Shown here one piece after another: positions 42,141 to 52,896 of a stretch of DNA of 64,000 nt. Positions within the stretch are counted from its first letter, which is position 1; each line of letters starts with the position of its first letter. The notes beneath the pieces were generated by a model that was given only the letters and a program-made list of their open reading frames with translations, was not told the origin of the DNA and did no database searches. The DNA comes from Bacteroidaceae bacterium. GTDB taxonomy: Bacteria; Bacteroidota; Bacteroidia; Bacteroidales; Bacteroidaceae. The stretch covers positions 1-64,000 of the forward strand of contig JAFSKK010000050.1 in the NCBI GenBank assembly GCA_017448965.1. The letters are read 5' to 3'. The position numbers were made by a program, and so were the translations under genes.

Positions 42141-43903
42141 CTGACAGACGAGAAACCTGTATCGACACTGATTTCGGAGATGGTCAAGCGACCTTCGTGC
42201 AGCAGTTCGGCAGCACGGCGCAGACGGATGGTGCGCATGAATTCAGTAGGTTTCTGACCTGTTGCCGACTGTATCTTGCGATAGAAGGTCATGCGGCTCA
42301 TGCACAGGTCGCTGGACAGTTGTTCCACGCTGTAAGTTTCTTCGCTCAGATGTGCTTCCACTTGGGCAATGGCACTTTGTAGCCATTCGTCTGAAAAATC
42401 AGGTTGCTCATCAGCAGGCGGACTGTCGGCAGGCTGCTCTTGAACTGTCACCTCCTTAGTCATGACAGCAAGGAAGCGCTTGCGCTGACCACGCAGGAAC
42501 CAGATATAGCCGATGAGTGCTGAGAGCATTAAGAAGAGTGCGGCCAGTATCCACCATACCCACTGAGGCATCCGCTCCACGACGGGGTCTGCCTGTGGCT
42601 GGCTCCATCGATTACCAGAAGTAGTCTCCTCCAGTTCAATGCTATAGACACCCGCTGCCTCACGACTCTGCTGACGAAGCGTGTGGCGAACAGGGTCGTA
42701 GAGACGAACATAGCGGTCGCTGACCAGCAACAGACGCCCGCGGCTGTCAACCTCCAGATGTGTCACGGCATCGCCGTATTCATTCGAGGCGTACTCGTCG
42801 ATGGCGAGTTGTCCATCTTTGTAGGTCATCACAGTGCCGAAGATAGTGGCAAGCCACAAAGTTCCATCCTCCGTGAAAGTCATGGCCGATACATCTTTCG
42901 TGTCACTGAGCACCACCGTTTCCTCACCTTGCCTCATCAGACGGATATCCTTGCCAGTGCTGAACCATAAGTCTCCTGCTTCGCTGACGGCAATAGCGGT
43001 GGGACGAGTCGACAGATTACGGGCTGTGCGCACGGAGTCTGCAATATTTCTCGTGAAGATGACACCCTCGAACCACGACCGCTGTTCCCCACTCCCACTG
43101 AGAACGAAGCAATTCCCCTGCCCGTCGGCCACAAGACATCGTCCCTGAAGGTCGAGGGTGACGCGGCTCATGCAGATGCTGTCTTTCGGCTCTGTCAATT
43201 CTATCGTTCCACTTTCAGGCTGATAACGCACCACACCCTTGCCGATGGTGCCAATGAGCAAAGCATTGGTCAGAGAGTCATCGTCGATGGCTGTCGGAGC
43301 AGCATCCAGTGGCCAGGGGGCGGGTACGAACTTTTCACCATCGAGTTTAATCAATCCCCCATCCCACTGCGAAGCCCATATCCGCCCTTGCCTGTCTTCG
43401 TGCAAACGGGCGAGATACTTATCACCAGTGGGGTATCTCTTCAGCAGCCGACCGTCATCAGCATACTCATATACTTTCTTGTTAGCCGTCATCCACCAAT
43501 GGCCATTGGCCGTCACAATGATGTCATCCACCCGCTTGTCATCCACCTCCATCAGCCGACGGATGGCATAGTCCTGCTTATCCAACACGTATGCCCCGTG
43601 AAATGTTCCAATGAGGATGTATCGCCCAGCAGCTTCGGCCAGACATGCCACATCGTTGCTTCCCAAAAGGTCGGGATGCTCAGCGTCGCTGCGGAACACG
43701 ACCATCTGCCGCCCATCGTCACGACACACGCCACCACCTTCTGTCGCATACCAAAGAAACCCTTCCGCATCCTGCAGCACCTGCAGCACTCGTTCTGACG
43801 ACAACTGTTCTTGGTTGGGCAGTTCGAAACGGACACAATGCTGCCCCTTCATGCTGGTCAGCACAAGGAGGTTCAACAGTATGGTGATGATATGTCGCTT
43901 CAT
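42038..43903 (-). CDS. SusR-like membrane-spanning AraC-type regulator
   Basis: 621 residues. Signal peptide, periplasmic beta-propeller of Reg_prop-like repeats (about 25-435: DAEGFLWYATEGGGVCRDDG, EDRQGRIWASQWDGGL, SEAGDLWFSTGKD, TEDGTLWLATIFGTV), one transmembrane helix (about 445-472), a short linker and an AraC HTH (about 505-610). Unlike hybrid two-component regulators of Bacteroidetes it has no histidine kinase or receiver. SusR of the starch system has a comparable kinase-free plan. It probably senses a galactan/arabinan oligosaccharide directly and controls the GTTACAT promoters around it (inference). Confidence 0.8.
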   Translation of the reverse strand: MKRHIITILLNLLVLTSMKGQHCVRFELPNQEQLSSERVLQVLQDAEGFLWYATEGGGVCRDDGRQMVVFRSDAEHPDLLGSNDVACLAEAAGRYILIGTFHGAYVLDKQDYAIRRLMEVDDKRVDDIIVTANGHWWMTANKKVYEYADDGRLLKRYPTGDKYLARLHEDRQGRIWASQWDGGLIKLDGEKFVPAPWPLDAAPTAIDDDSLTNALLIGTIGKGVVRYQPESGTIELTEPKDSICMSRVTLDLQGRCLVADGQGNCFVLSGSGEQRSWFEGVIFTRNIADSVRTARNLSTRPTAIAVSEAGDLWFSTGKDIRLMRQGEETVVLSDTKDVSAMTFTEDGTLWLATIFGTVMTYKDGQLAIDEYASNEYGDAVTHLEVDSRGRLLLVSDRYVRLYDPVRHTLRQQSREAAGVYSIELEETTSGNRWSQPQADPVVERMPQWVWWILAALFLMLSALIGYIWFLRGQRKRFLAVMTKEVTVQEQPADSPPADEQPDFSDEWLQSAIAQVEAHLSEETYSVEQLSSDLCMSRMTFYRKIQSATGQKPTEFMRTIRLRRAAELLHEGRLTISEISVDTGFSSVSYFSRCFRTMYGVPPTQFGKATTADDRLPSENPN

Positions 43904-43972
43904 GATGTTCCACTATTTTTGCGATGCAAAGATACATTTTTTTTATCGACAAATGGTCTTCCACCCCATAAA

Positions 43973-44037
43973 GTTACATTTTTACAAATATTTGGGCATA
44001 TTTTTCATCATCAAACGAAAAGAATACAATACCTTTG
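43973..44037 (+). promoter_or_regulatory. GTTACAT-type operator and promoter of the GH43 gene
   Basis: GTTACATTTTTACAAATA then TTTGGGCA and TTCATC, with -7 box TACCTTTG at 44030-44037. Spacing 57 bp, and the sequence is very close to 35284-35348. It also lies 70 bp upstream of the divergent regulator start, so autoregulation is possible. Confidence 0.8.
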
Positions 44038-44081
44038 CAGGCAGAAAACTAACAATCATTACCTTTTTATGCTATCCATCT

Positions 44082-45107
44082 ATGAATAAAGTTTTTCTCT
44101 TGACGATGGCCTTCGTGGCCATTTGTCAGACAGCCGCTGCACAGGGGGCACGTCGAGTCTTCTCACGCGAGGATTTCACCACAGAGACCCCTATGGTTCA
44201 CGACCCAGTCATGGCCAAGGACGGTGACACGTATTACATCTACGCCACTGGTATGGGCATCCAACAGATGACCTCGCAAGACCGCAAGACCTGGACGGTC
44301 TCACGCAATCCTGTGATGACCGTCATCCCTGGCTGGACAACCGACTCCGTGCCTGGATTCGGCAATCATGTCTGGGCACCCGATGTGATTCAGTGGCACG
44401 GCCGTTGGTGGATGGCCTACAGTTGCTCCACCTTCGGCAAGAACGGATCGGCCATCGGCCTGCTGAGCAGCCGCTCGCTCAGTGCCAACATGTGGAAAGA
44501 CGAGGGGTGCATCGTCACCTCACGCGAGAAACGTGACAATTGGAACGCCATCGACCCTAATTTCATCATCGACGACACCACCGACACTCCCTGGCTCGTG
44601 TGGGGCTCATTCTGGGACGGCATCCAATTGGCCCGTCTCGACTCCACCATGCACATTGCCCAGGGTGTAAAACCTCGCACCGTCGCCCGACGCTACGACC
44701 CTAGCTTCAAGCCCACAGAGCCGAATCCCACATCGCGCTTTGCCGGCACGAACGCCATCGAAGCCCCATTCATCTTCAAGCATGGGGGCTACTACTATCT
44801 CTTTGTCTCCTGGGACTACTGCTGCCGAGGTGCCAAAAGCAACTACCGCGTAGCCGTCGGTCGCAGCAAGAGCGTCGAAGGCCCCTATCTCGACCGTTCG
44901 GGCAAGGATATGGCCAACGGTGGTGGCACCCTCTTCCTGGAAGGCGACAAGAAGAAATGGGAGGCAGCGGGTCACTGTGCCGCCTACACCTTCGGTGAAG
45001 AAGACATCTTCATCTGCCACGGCTACAGCGCCACCCGCAACGGTGCAGCCATGCTCATTCAGCGCCCCATCCGATGGACATCGGACGGATGGCCAGAGTT
45101 GGAATGA
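44082..45107 (+). CDS. GH43 arabinan endo-1,5-alpha-L-arabinosidase-like enzyme
   Basis: 341 residues from the ATG at 44082, which follows the -7 box and gives signal peptide MNKVFLLTMAFVAICQTAAAQ. The five-bladed propeller shows base Asp in VHDPVMAKDGDTYYIYATG, pKa-modulating Asp in NAIDPNFI and acid Glu in NAIEAPFIF, plus HVWAPDV and LFVSWDYCCRG, typical of arabinan-active GH43. It completes an arabinan/galactan set with GH51 and the two GH53 enzymes. Followed by a strong bidirectional terminator. Confidence 0.87.
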   Translation: MNKVFLLTMAFVAICQTAAAQGARRVFSREDFTTETPMVHDPVMAKDGDTYYIYATGMGIQQMTSQDRKTWTVSRNPVMTVIPGWTTDSVPGFGNHVWAPDVIQWHGRWWMAYSCSTFGKNGSAIGLLSSRSLSANMWKDEGCIVTSREKRDNWNAIDPNFIIDDTTDTPWLVWGSFWDGIQLARLDSTMHIAQGVKPRTVARRYDPSFKPTEPNPTSRFAGTNAIEAPFIFKHGGYYYLFVSWDYCCRGAKSNYRVAVGRSKSVEGPYLDRSGKDMANGGGTLFLEGDKKKWEAAGHCAAYTFGEEDIFICHGYSATRNGAAMLIQRPIRWTSDGWPELE

Positions 45108-45127
45108 CGCACATAAAAATATCATCA

Positions 45128-45175
45128 ACAAAAAAAAGGCTTCGACACGGTGATGTGTCGAAGCCTTTTTTGTTG
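45128..45175. terminator. Bidirectional terminator between GH43 and groEL
   Basis: GGCTTCGACAC (45137-45147) pairs with GTGTCGAAGCC (45154-45164), flanked by A7 and T6, suited to both convergent transcripts. Confidence 0.9.
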
Positions 45176-45226
45176 ATATATGTATTTTCTCTCTGCATGG
45201 AGAAAATCGCCCAGCGCGTGGGCTGG

Positions 45227-46951
<1,725 letters not shown>

Positions 46952-46960
46952 GATTTTGAA

Positions 46961-47233
46961 TTATTTCAAAATCGCTAATACGTCACTTTGTCTCATCATC
47001 AGGTACTTCACACCTTCATATTCGAGTTCAGTGCCTGAGTACTTACCATAGAGGACCTGATCGCCTACTTTGACCACCATTTCCTCGTCCTTCGTACCGT
47101 TGCCACAAGCGACAACTTCGCCCTGCAGGGGCTTTTCCTTTGCAGTGTCTGGAATGATGATTCCACCCACCGTCTTTTCTTCAGCAGGTTTTGGGAGCAC
47201 CAGCACCCTGTCTGCCAATGGTTGAATGTTCAT
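46961..47233 (-). CDS. groS: Co-chaperonin GroES
   Basis: 90 residues: [30 protein letters not shown] then [29 protein letters not shown], with the mobile loop [12 protein letters not shown]. Caps the GroEL chamber. First gene of the groES-groEL operon. The upstream gap (47234-47488) holds weak TAnnTTTG-like boxes in both directions (TATTTTTG minus at 47365-47372; TACCTTTG plus at 47388-47395); I see no CIRCE element. Confidence 0.96.
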   Translation of the reverse strand: MNIQPLADRVLVLPKPAEEKTVGGIIIPDTAKEKPLQGEVVACGNGTKDEEMVVKVGDQVLYGKYSGTELEYEGVKYLMMRQSDVLAILK

Positions 47234-47488
47234 AGTCTTTTGAGTTTTTTAGTTGATTATATTAATAATGTATGAATCTCTGATTCCATCGAAACCTATC
47301 CACAAAGAACATACCACCCCCAAAAGAAAACTGACAGGGGTGACAAAGTGGCATAAAGAGGTGACAAAAATAGTCAGAAACACTTTATACCTTTGCAAAA
47401 TACGATGAAGAACTAAACGAAATTATAAAGAAAGGGGTATCAAGATAGTCACTTTGCTTACAGAGATCTATCCGAAATGTCCGTCGTC

Positions 47489-48478
47489 CTATAGTGTGAC
47501 GTTAGCCAAATCCTCCGCATAGCCATTCATGTCAAGGCATTGCGCCCTTGTAATCCGTTTTGCGGCCGTTTCTGCACTATAATCAGCATAAGGAGCCAAT
47601 ACCAACATAAATCCATCCGAGCATCCCGTCAAATCCCTGCCAGCCGGATAAATGAATTTTCCATCCAACCCGCGATTAACAATATGTATCATCGCCAATT
47701 TCTCCTCATAACACGCCTCATACACGGCTTTCTCCGCAGTCGAGATAAAAGGTGAAATCAGCACCGTCCCTCGTCGAGCCTCTTTCAGATAAGTTGCCAC
47801 CTCCTCTTGAATCTGCTCCTCTGTCAGATTACGATGGCAGCGCACTTGAAGCCGTTCTGGGCACGTCACCAAAAACGTATTCCCAACTGCAGTATATTGA
47901 TGACCCTTTTTTCCTGCCTTGAAATGATAAACTTTACGCAGTCGATCAGGAAAATGAACCTTGAGCCATAGCCGACGTGGATTATCATTCAGATACTTAA
48001 TCCATGTCTGCAGTTGACCCTTACGGAATAAGATGCGATCATTAAATCCGCGTGAAAAAAGAGAAGGCTTCTCCGAACTAAAGTACTGAGCACAGAACGA
48101 AGAATCACTCCATAACGCATGAGAACAATCGCTCTTCCATGCAGCAATTATCTTGCCCAATGAATAATCAGCCGGCAGCGTGTCGCGAACATATAATATG
48201 CCGTGAAAATGATCAGGCATAATCTGATAATGGAGCACCTGAACTCGACACCCAGTCTTCTTTGTCGCCGCCGCTGCCGTCTTCCGGAATGCCTCCGCCA
48301 CATATCTTCCCAAATCCGTCGGCACTATCTCTGCCGTGCTCGGATTATCACCCACAAGCGAACCCAACACACGCTTTCGTTCCACCGTCGTTACCGTAAT
48401 CAAATAGATGCATGCCAAAGTATAGTCATGCTTCTCCATCCGTCGCAGTCTGTTATGTTTAACAGGTTTTTTTTCCAT
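47489..48478 (-). CDS. REP-associated tyrosine transposase-like protein (Y1_Tnp family)
   Basis: 329 residues. The Y1 HUH core is in the first about 185 residues: HYQIMPDHFHGILY (metal-binding His90 and His92) and a catalytic-region motif LQTWIKYLNDNPRRL typical of RAYT proteins. A C-terminal extension of about 140 residues (LTEEQIQEEVATYLKEARRGTVLISPFISTAEKAVYEAC) is not part of the nuclease and may be a DprA/LOG-like fold. RAYTs are domesticated or semi-mobile single-strand transposases linked to REP palindromes. It is a single gene with no flanking IS ends seen. The many palindromic elements of the window make it a candidate mobiliser. Confidence 0.82.
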   Translation of the reverse strand: MEKKPVKHNRLRRMEKHDYTLACIYLITVTTVERKRVLGSLVGDNPSTAEIVPTDLGRYVAEAFRKTAAAATKKTGCRVQVLHYQIMPDHFHGILYVRDTLPADYSLGKIIAAWKSDCSHALWSDSSFCAQYFSSEKPSLFSRGFNDRILFRKGQLQTWIKYLNDNPRRLWLKVHFPDRLRKVYHFKAGKKGHQYTAVGNTFLVTCPERLQVRCHRNLTEEQIQEEVATYLKEARRGTVLISPFISTAEKAVYEACYEEKLAMIHIVNRGLDGKFIYPAGRDLTGCSDGFMLVLAPYADYSAETAAKRITRAQCLDMNGYAEDLANVTL

Positions 48479-48677
48479 ATTTTATTTATCTTCGTCCCGT
48501 TCAGCGCACTTTAGTGCGATGCAATCCACCCTTCTTCTGCCTTCCCCTCTTTCTCTGCGGCAAAGTTAGCAAATTATTTTGAAAGAATAAACGATTGAAA
48601 GGATAAAGAAGACATCAAGCAGAGGGAAAGCAGAGATATAGAAAATGGAATACGAGGACGAGCATCGACAGTTGATC

Positions 48678-50825
48678 TCACATTAATTCATTCATTACTG
48701 CATATTGCGCATCATACCGTGTCACCTTCACCCACTCTTTCTTGGTTGAATCAAGGCTTGACGCATCCAATTCTACAGAAGTGTCGATATCCACAGCCAA
48801 ATACATTTCCGTCGTATTGACATTCTTATACCTATCAGATTCCACATCGTTTGAAGAAACCACGTTGCAAGCATTCTTTATGGCAAACAGATGTTGCCCA
48901 ATAGAGTTTCGATGGTGGAATAGCACATATCCAATGGTCGATAGATGTTCCACTATTTCCATTGAATCTTTTGTGTATTTGATACCAACGGCAATCTTTC
49001 CAGTGGTAAGAAAATTTTTATTCTTAGCATCGTAGTTTTCCATCATCACCATCAAGACACCATCTTTCTCTGGAGCTGGAGCAATGTTACCCTCGGCTTT
49101 CCTTGCCTCTTCAATGATAGATTCAGGATTCACACCTAACTTACAAGGCTTCACTATGAAGTATTTCTCCAATTCTGCCAATAACACTTCATTATTCTCT
49201 TCTGGATCCAACTTGTCTAGAGCCAGTGAGAATATATTGTTGTCAGCAAATGGTGTGTAGGTTTTTCCGAGCACCTCTTGAAAATGTGTCTTAAAGTATT
49301 GCTTGGCATCTACACCAGGTTTTGCAGCCATAGCATAAAAATCAAAGTCATCTTGCAGCCAGTCTTGAATTTCCTCACGGAACCTATTGCGCACTTTCTG
49401 CTTCCACTCTGCTTTCTGAGAAGCATTGTCTCTTGCATAGAGCGAAAGAACAAAAAGGAAATTCACATCATAATGGAAAAGCAACAGCGTATCACGGTCA
49501 AACAGGCGATTCTTGAATTGTTCCTTGCGATGTCGATTATGCTTTCTGTCCGTCTTTTCGATGCCGTCGTTTGTGTAGTCAAAAGCTTCATCCATCTTTG
49601 CAGAAACAAAGAAGTTGGGGATGATATTATAGCCTTCAGTCACATCATCACGTAGTTGGATGCCAGAATCTGGCTCATCACCTCGATTGAAGATGTCAAG
49701 ATTCCATTGGATGACATTACGAGCGTATGTGTACTGTTTATAAATGGATTCCGACCCAAGCGGATGACCCATCTTATAATACTTGGAATCTCCGATGTAA
49801 TATGTCTGACCTGTCTGACTTTCAATAAGACTCTTGGCAGTATAAAGGTGGTCAACGATTTTTCCATCCTCTTGCTTCTTCTCCATACCATCAGGCAAAG
49901 GATTGTCACCAATTAGTTCGTCAATGATAGCTTCAAAGACAATGTGGAAACTCTTCACAAGCAGATATTCTTTCTTCTCTGTGCTGACAAATACTTGTCT
50001 GGCTTCATCGAAGAAAGCGTAACAAAGATTCCACAATTCCAAAGCTTTGTCAGAGAAATACTTGTATTTTATTTGGCGTAAACGAGTACGACCATATCCA
50101 TTCAGATAAGTCTTGAACTGTGCTCCCTTGATGAGTTGGAACTGGCACTTGATTTCTATGGAGAACCCGTAGATGTCGCCTATGTAATTCAAGATGGAGA
50201 AGAAGATGACCAGTAACTCTTCATCGAAGTTAATTTGCCTTTTCTTGTTTACAGGTTTCAGATAGATAGGCTGTTCTCCTTGCACGATTGCCGTTTCTCT
50301 GCTGATGGTTCGTGTCCAGTTGATTTTGTTGTAGCCAGAATGCAGATTCTTGATGATGAAGAAAAAGAAACTTTGGTTATCCTTGTTGAACTGCAACAAT
50401 TGCAACAAGATGTCAAGGTAGGTGTTGCTCAATCTACGGCTTCCTTTGCCTATCTGTGCTATCTTCGTATGATATACGATATCTGTGTCATTCCGTTTGT
50501 CGTTCTTGTAAACAACAATGGCACGATAAATCCAAACAGCAAACTTATAGAGGAAATCCTTTTCTTGAGCTTCAATTTCCCTATTCTTGTCTGGCGAGAC
50601 AATATCCTCTGGCTTATATTTGCCGAAAGCCAGTTCCTGACCATCTACATCTTTGAGAAGCACCTTGGGAAGAATAAACACGCAGTCCTTCAATAGGGCA
50701 TTGTAGTAATACCCCACATAGTGAATGGAGACTTTACCCTCCACATTCTCCAAAGCATCAATGCCATGAAGAATCTCTTTCACTTTGGCTACGTCATACT
50801 GATATTCTTCAATAAGAATTCTCAT
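48678..50825 (-). CDS. McrC/LlaJI-type restriction endonuclease subunit
   Basis: 715 residues. N-terminal McrC-like region, then a PD-(D/E)xK nuclease with IVDHLY (Asp325) and IGDSKYYK (Asp346, Lys348). The C-terminal about 300 residues (from DRDTLLLFHYDVNFLFVLSLYARD) are an extension with no family I recognise. Translationally coupled to the McrB-like gene by a 4-bp overlap. With the GTPase/AAA partner and cytosine methyltransferase it forms a LlaJI-like system that cuts unmodified DNA after translocation. Codon use and AT content differ from neighbours, suggesting transfer. Confidence 0.8.
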   Translation of the reverse strand: MRILIEEYQYDVAKVKEILHGIDALENVEGKVSIHYVGYYYNALLKDCVFILPKVLLKDVDGQELAFGKYKPEDIVSPDKNREIEAQEKDFLYKFAVWIYRAIVVYKNDKRNDTDIVYHTKIAQIGKGSRRLSNTYLDILLQLLQFNKDNQSFFFFIIKNLHSGYNKINWTRTISRETAIVQGEQPIYLKPVNKKRQINFDEELLVIFFSILNYIGDIYGFSIEIKCQFQLIKGAQFKTYLNGYGRTRLRQIKYKYFSDKALELWNLCYAFFDEARQVFVSTEKKEYLLVKSFHIVFEAIIDELIGDNPLPDGMEKKQEDGKIVDHLYTAKSLIESQTGQTYYIGDSKYYKMGHPLGSESIYKQYTYARNVIQWNLDIFNRGDEPDSGIQLRDDVTEGYNIIPNFFVSAKMDEAFDYTNDGIEKTDRKHNRHRKEQFKNRLFDRDTLLLFHYDVNFLFVLSLYARDNASQKAEWKQKVRNRFREEIQDWLQDDFDFYAMAAKPGVDAKQYFKTHFQEVLGKTYTPFADNNIFSLALDKLDPEENNEVLLAELEKYFIVKPCKLGVNPESIIEEARKAEGNIAPAPEKDGVLMVMMENYDAKNKNFLTTGKIAVGIKYTKDSMEIVEHLSTIGYVLFHHRNSIGQHLFAIKNACNVVSSNDVESDRYKNVNTTEMYLAVDIDTSVELDASSLDSTKKEWVKVTRYDAQYAVMNELM

Positions 50826-52894
50826 TGATAAGCAATCTTCAGATCCAGATGATATTTGTCAGAGATTAACGGGAGGAAGTTCATCATAACCTTACCTTTG
50901 ATACCTTTTACCACATAGTAACCATCAGACTCCACGTATGAGTACTGAGATTGCTCTATGGTATCTTCCCTGTTCTTTGAAACGAGAGCGCATCCAAGAA
51001 CGTTAACTTGTTTCTCTGAAGCGACGGCTTCTGCTTTGTCTAAACCGATTTTTTGGAGGACTTGCAAATATTGAGGGAACCGCTTAATAGCGATTGTCTC
51101 ATCTTCAAATTCCACATGCAAAATTCTTCTTGAATCAGGATCTGCATCGTTGATTATTTCATCTTCCTTATCATCCTCGTTATCTTCATCTTTAGGAATG
51201 ATTCCAAGATTCTTCAAGAAAAGTTCAACTTTATCTTCAACAACCTTTGTCTTTCCATCCTCATCAACAGTATAGAACTTGTTAAATGAAAGTAGTGTGT
51301 TATCCTCGTCTTTGAACAAACCTCCTGCCTCTTCCGCAAAATCCTTGAATACATCATTCCAGATGTAGAACACAACCTTACCCACAAAGGTTTCTGCATC
51401 AACGACTCCATTCTTTGCCTTACAGAAATAATATCCTAACTTCTTGTCCTCAGAATTGGTGGTTGAGCCAATTTGATCATTCATCTTTTGGAGGAACTCC
51501 CACCAATCATAACGCTTGCCGTTGACTTCAATCCGCCATCCCTTCTTTCCGTCAGAAATAGGCATGTACTGCCAATCCCAGCGACGTTTGAAAGCTGAAT
51601 CTATAGGGAAGAGTGATTGGTCGCTCGTGTTCATCGTGGCCCAAATGTGCAGATTCTTGGGAAGTTTCAACAGTTGTCCCAACCTGATCTCTTCAGGAAT
51701 CGCCTCCTCTTGTTCTTCCGTCAATGCTGCGAAGCCATATTTCTTGTCTGTCAGCAAGAACTTCTGGATATCTTCGTCTGGTGAAATGGGATAGTCAGAT
51801 TCTCCCTCATCGTTTCTGTCAAGCAACTGGAACAAGTCACCAAAGATTTGGGCACAGTTACCTCTGTTGATTTCCTCAATAATCAAGAAGAAAGGTTCAT
51901 CTTGGTTTTTCCATGCTTCCGTATAAGCTTTCAAGAAGGCCTGTGGCACAAACTCATAGACAATCTTCTTCTCCTTTCGTGGCGTCCCATCAGGATTCTC
52001 CACAGGAACAGCCTTTGTGCCTATCATGGTCATCATAGGCACTTCCACCGACGTAGGCTTATATGCACCCACAAAGGTCGAATAGTCGCTGTCAGGATGG
52101 AATGTTGTACGCACATTAGGCAAACCCTTGTCATCTACTTCTCTCTTGATGGTATTGGATTTGCCAGTACCAGGAGCACCATAGAAGATTTGCTGGTGGG
52201 ATCTTTTTTCATTTTTATCTATCTTTGATACATCCTTACCATTACCATAGAGTGAATAATAATCTGATTGTAAGATTAATACATAATCAGTAATGTCTAA
52301 TCCCGCATACAATGTTTGTACAAATGGACTACGACTGATTTCACCAGGGGAAGCAACGACGCTCACCTTCTTGGCATCGATATTATTTCTAGTAACATCA
52401 ACACCTATTTTACTAAGCTCGGACTTCAATTGTGACTCAGAATACAACGAATCTGTAAAAGCAAGCGTTTTAGATTGAGTGCTAAAACTATTCGCAATTA
52501 TATCTGATGATATATTGAATTCTTTTGCAAATATTGTAATGAGGTCACTATTCGTTACGTTGTCGGTAAAAGCTTTCCTACGATATGCCCAAACTATCAC
52601 ATCAAAAATATCAGGAGAATATCTTCCTTGGTCATTAAAATAATGATCCCATTTATTAGAGAATACTACATATAGAGAGCGCCCACCATCATAACTTCTC
52701 TTCGTCTGTGATAAGTTAAATATTTCTTCAAGAAAATTGGAAACAACATTCATGTTTACTTCATACGGAACTAATGGTCGAATGCTACTCTGACAGCCCT
52801 TCAATATAGCCAAATATCCCCATGACTTGTTGGTCATGGAATCTTGAAATCCCTTATAGGCATTTACAACAGTTTCAATCGAAAAGTACTTCAT
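50822..52894 (-). CDS. McrB-like AAA+ restriction subunit
   Basis: 690 residues. An N-terminal region (about 1-225) probably recognises DNA. The AAA+ motor has Walker A GAPGTGKS (239-246), Walker B FFLIIEEINRGNCAQIFGD (near 340) and the McrB sensor MNTSDQSLFPIDSAFKRRWDW (about 425-445). McrB-type proteins hydrolyse GTP and assemble rings on DNA to drive the McrC nuclease. Two bp from the methyltransferase gene and overlapping the nuclease gene, so one operon. AT-rich N-terminal coding region. Confidence 0.88.
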   Translation of the reverse strand: MKYFSIETVVNAYKGFQDSMTNKSWGYLAILKGCQSSIRPLVPYEVNMNVVSNFLEEIFNLSQTKRSYDGGRSLYVVFSNKWDHYFNDQGRYSPDIFDVIVWAYRRKAFTDNVTNSDLITIFAKEFNISSDIIANSFSTQSKTLAFTDSLYSESQLKSELSKIGVDVTRNNIDAKKVSVVASPGEISRSPFVQTLYAGLDITDYVLILQSDYYSLYGNGKDVSKIDKNEKRSHQQIFYGAPGTGKSNTIKREVDDKGLPNVRTTFHPDSDYSTFVGAYKPTSVEVPMMTMIGTKAVPVENPDGTPRKEKKIVYEFVPQAFLKAYTEAWKNQDEPFFLIIEEINRGNCAQIFGDLFQLLDRNDEGESDYPISPDEDIQKFLLTDKKYGFAALTEEQEEAIPEEIRLGQLLKLPKNLHIWATMNTSDQSLFPIDSAFKRRWDWQYMPISDGKKGWRIEVNGKRYDWWEFLQKMNDQIGSTTNSEDKKLGYYFCKAKNGVVDAETFVGKVVFYIWNDVFKDFAEEAGGLFKDEDNTLLSFNKFYTVDEDGKTKVVEDKVELFLKNLGIIPKDEDNEDDKEDEIINDADPDSRRILHVEFEDETIAIKRFPQYLQVLQKIGLDKAEAVASEKQVNVLGCALVSKNREDTIEQSQYSYVESDGYYVVKGIKGKVMMNFLPLISDKYHLDLKIAYQ

Positions 52895-52896
52895 TG

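Noticed and set aside
47388-47425. Promoter with short leader peptide gene on the plus strand upstream of the transposase
   Set aside because: TACCTTTG at 47388-47395 is followed only by ATGAAGAACTAA (three residues), and no plus-strand gene follows. It is mentioned only under groES.
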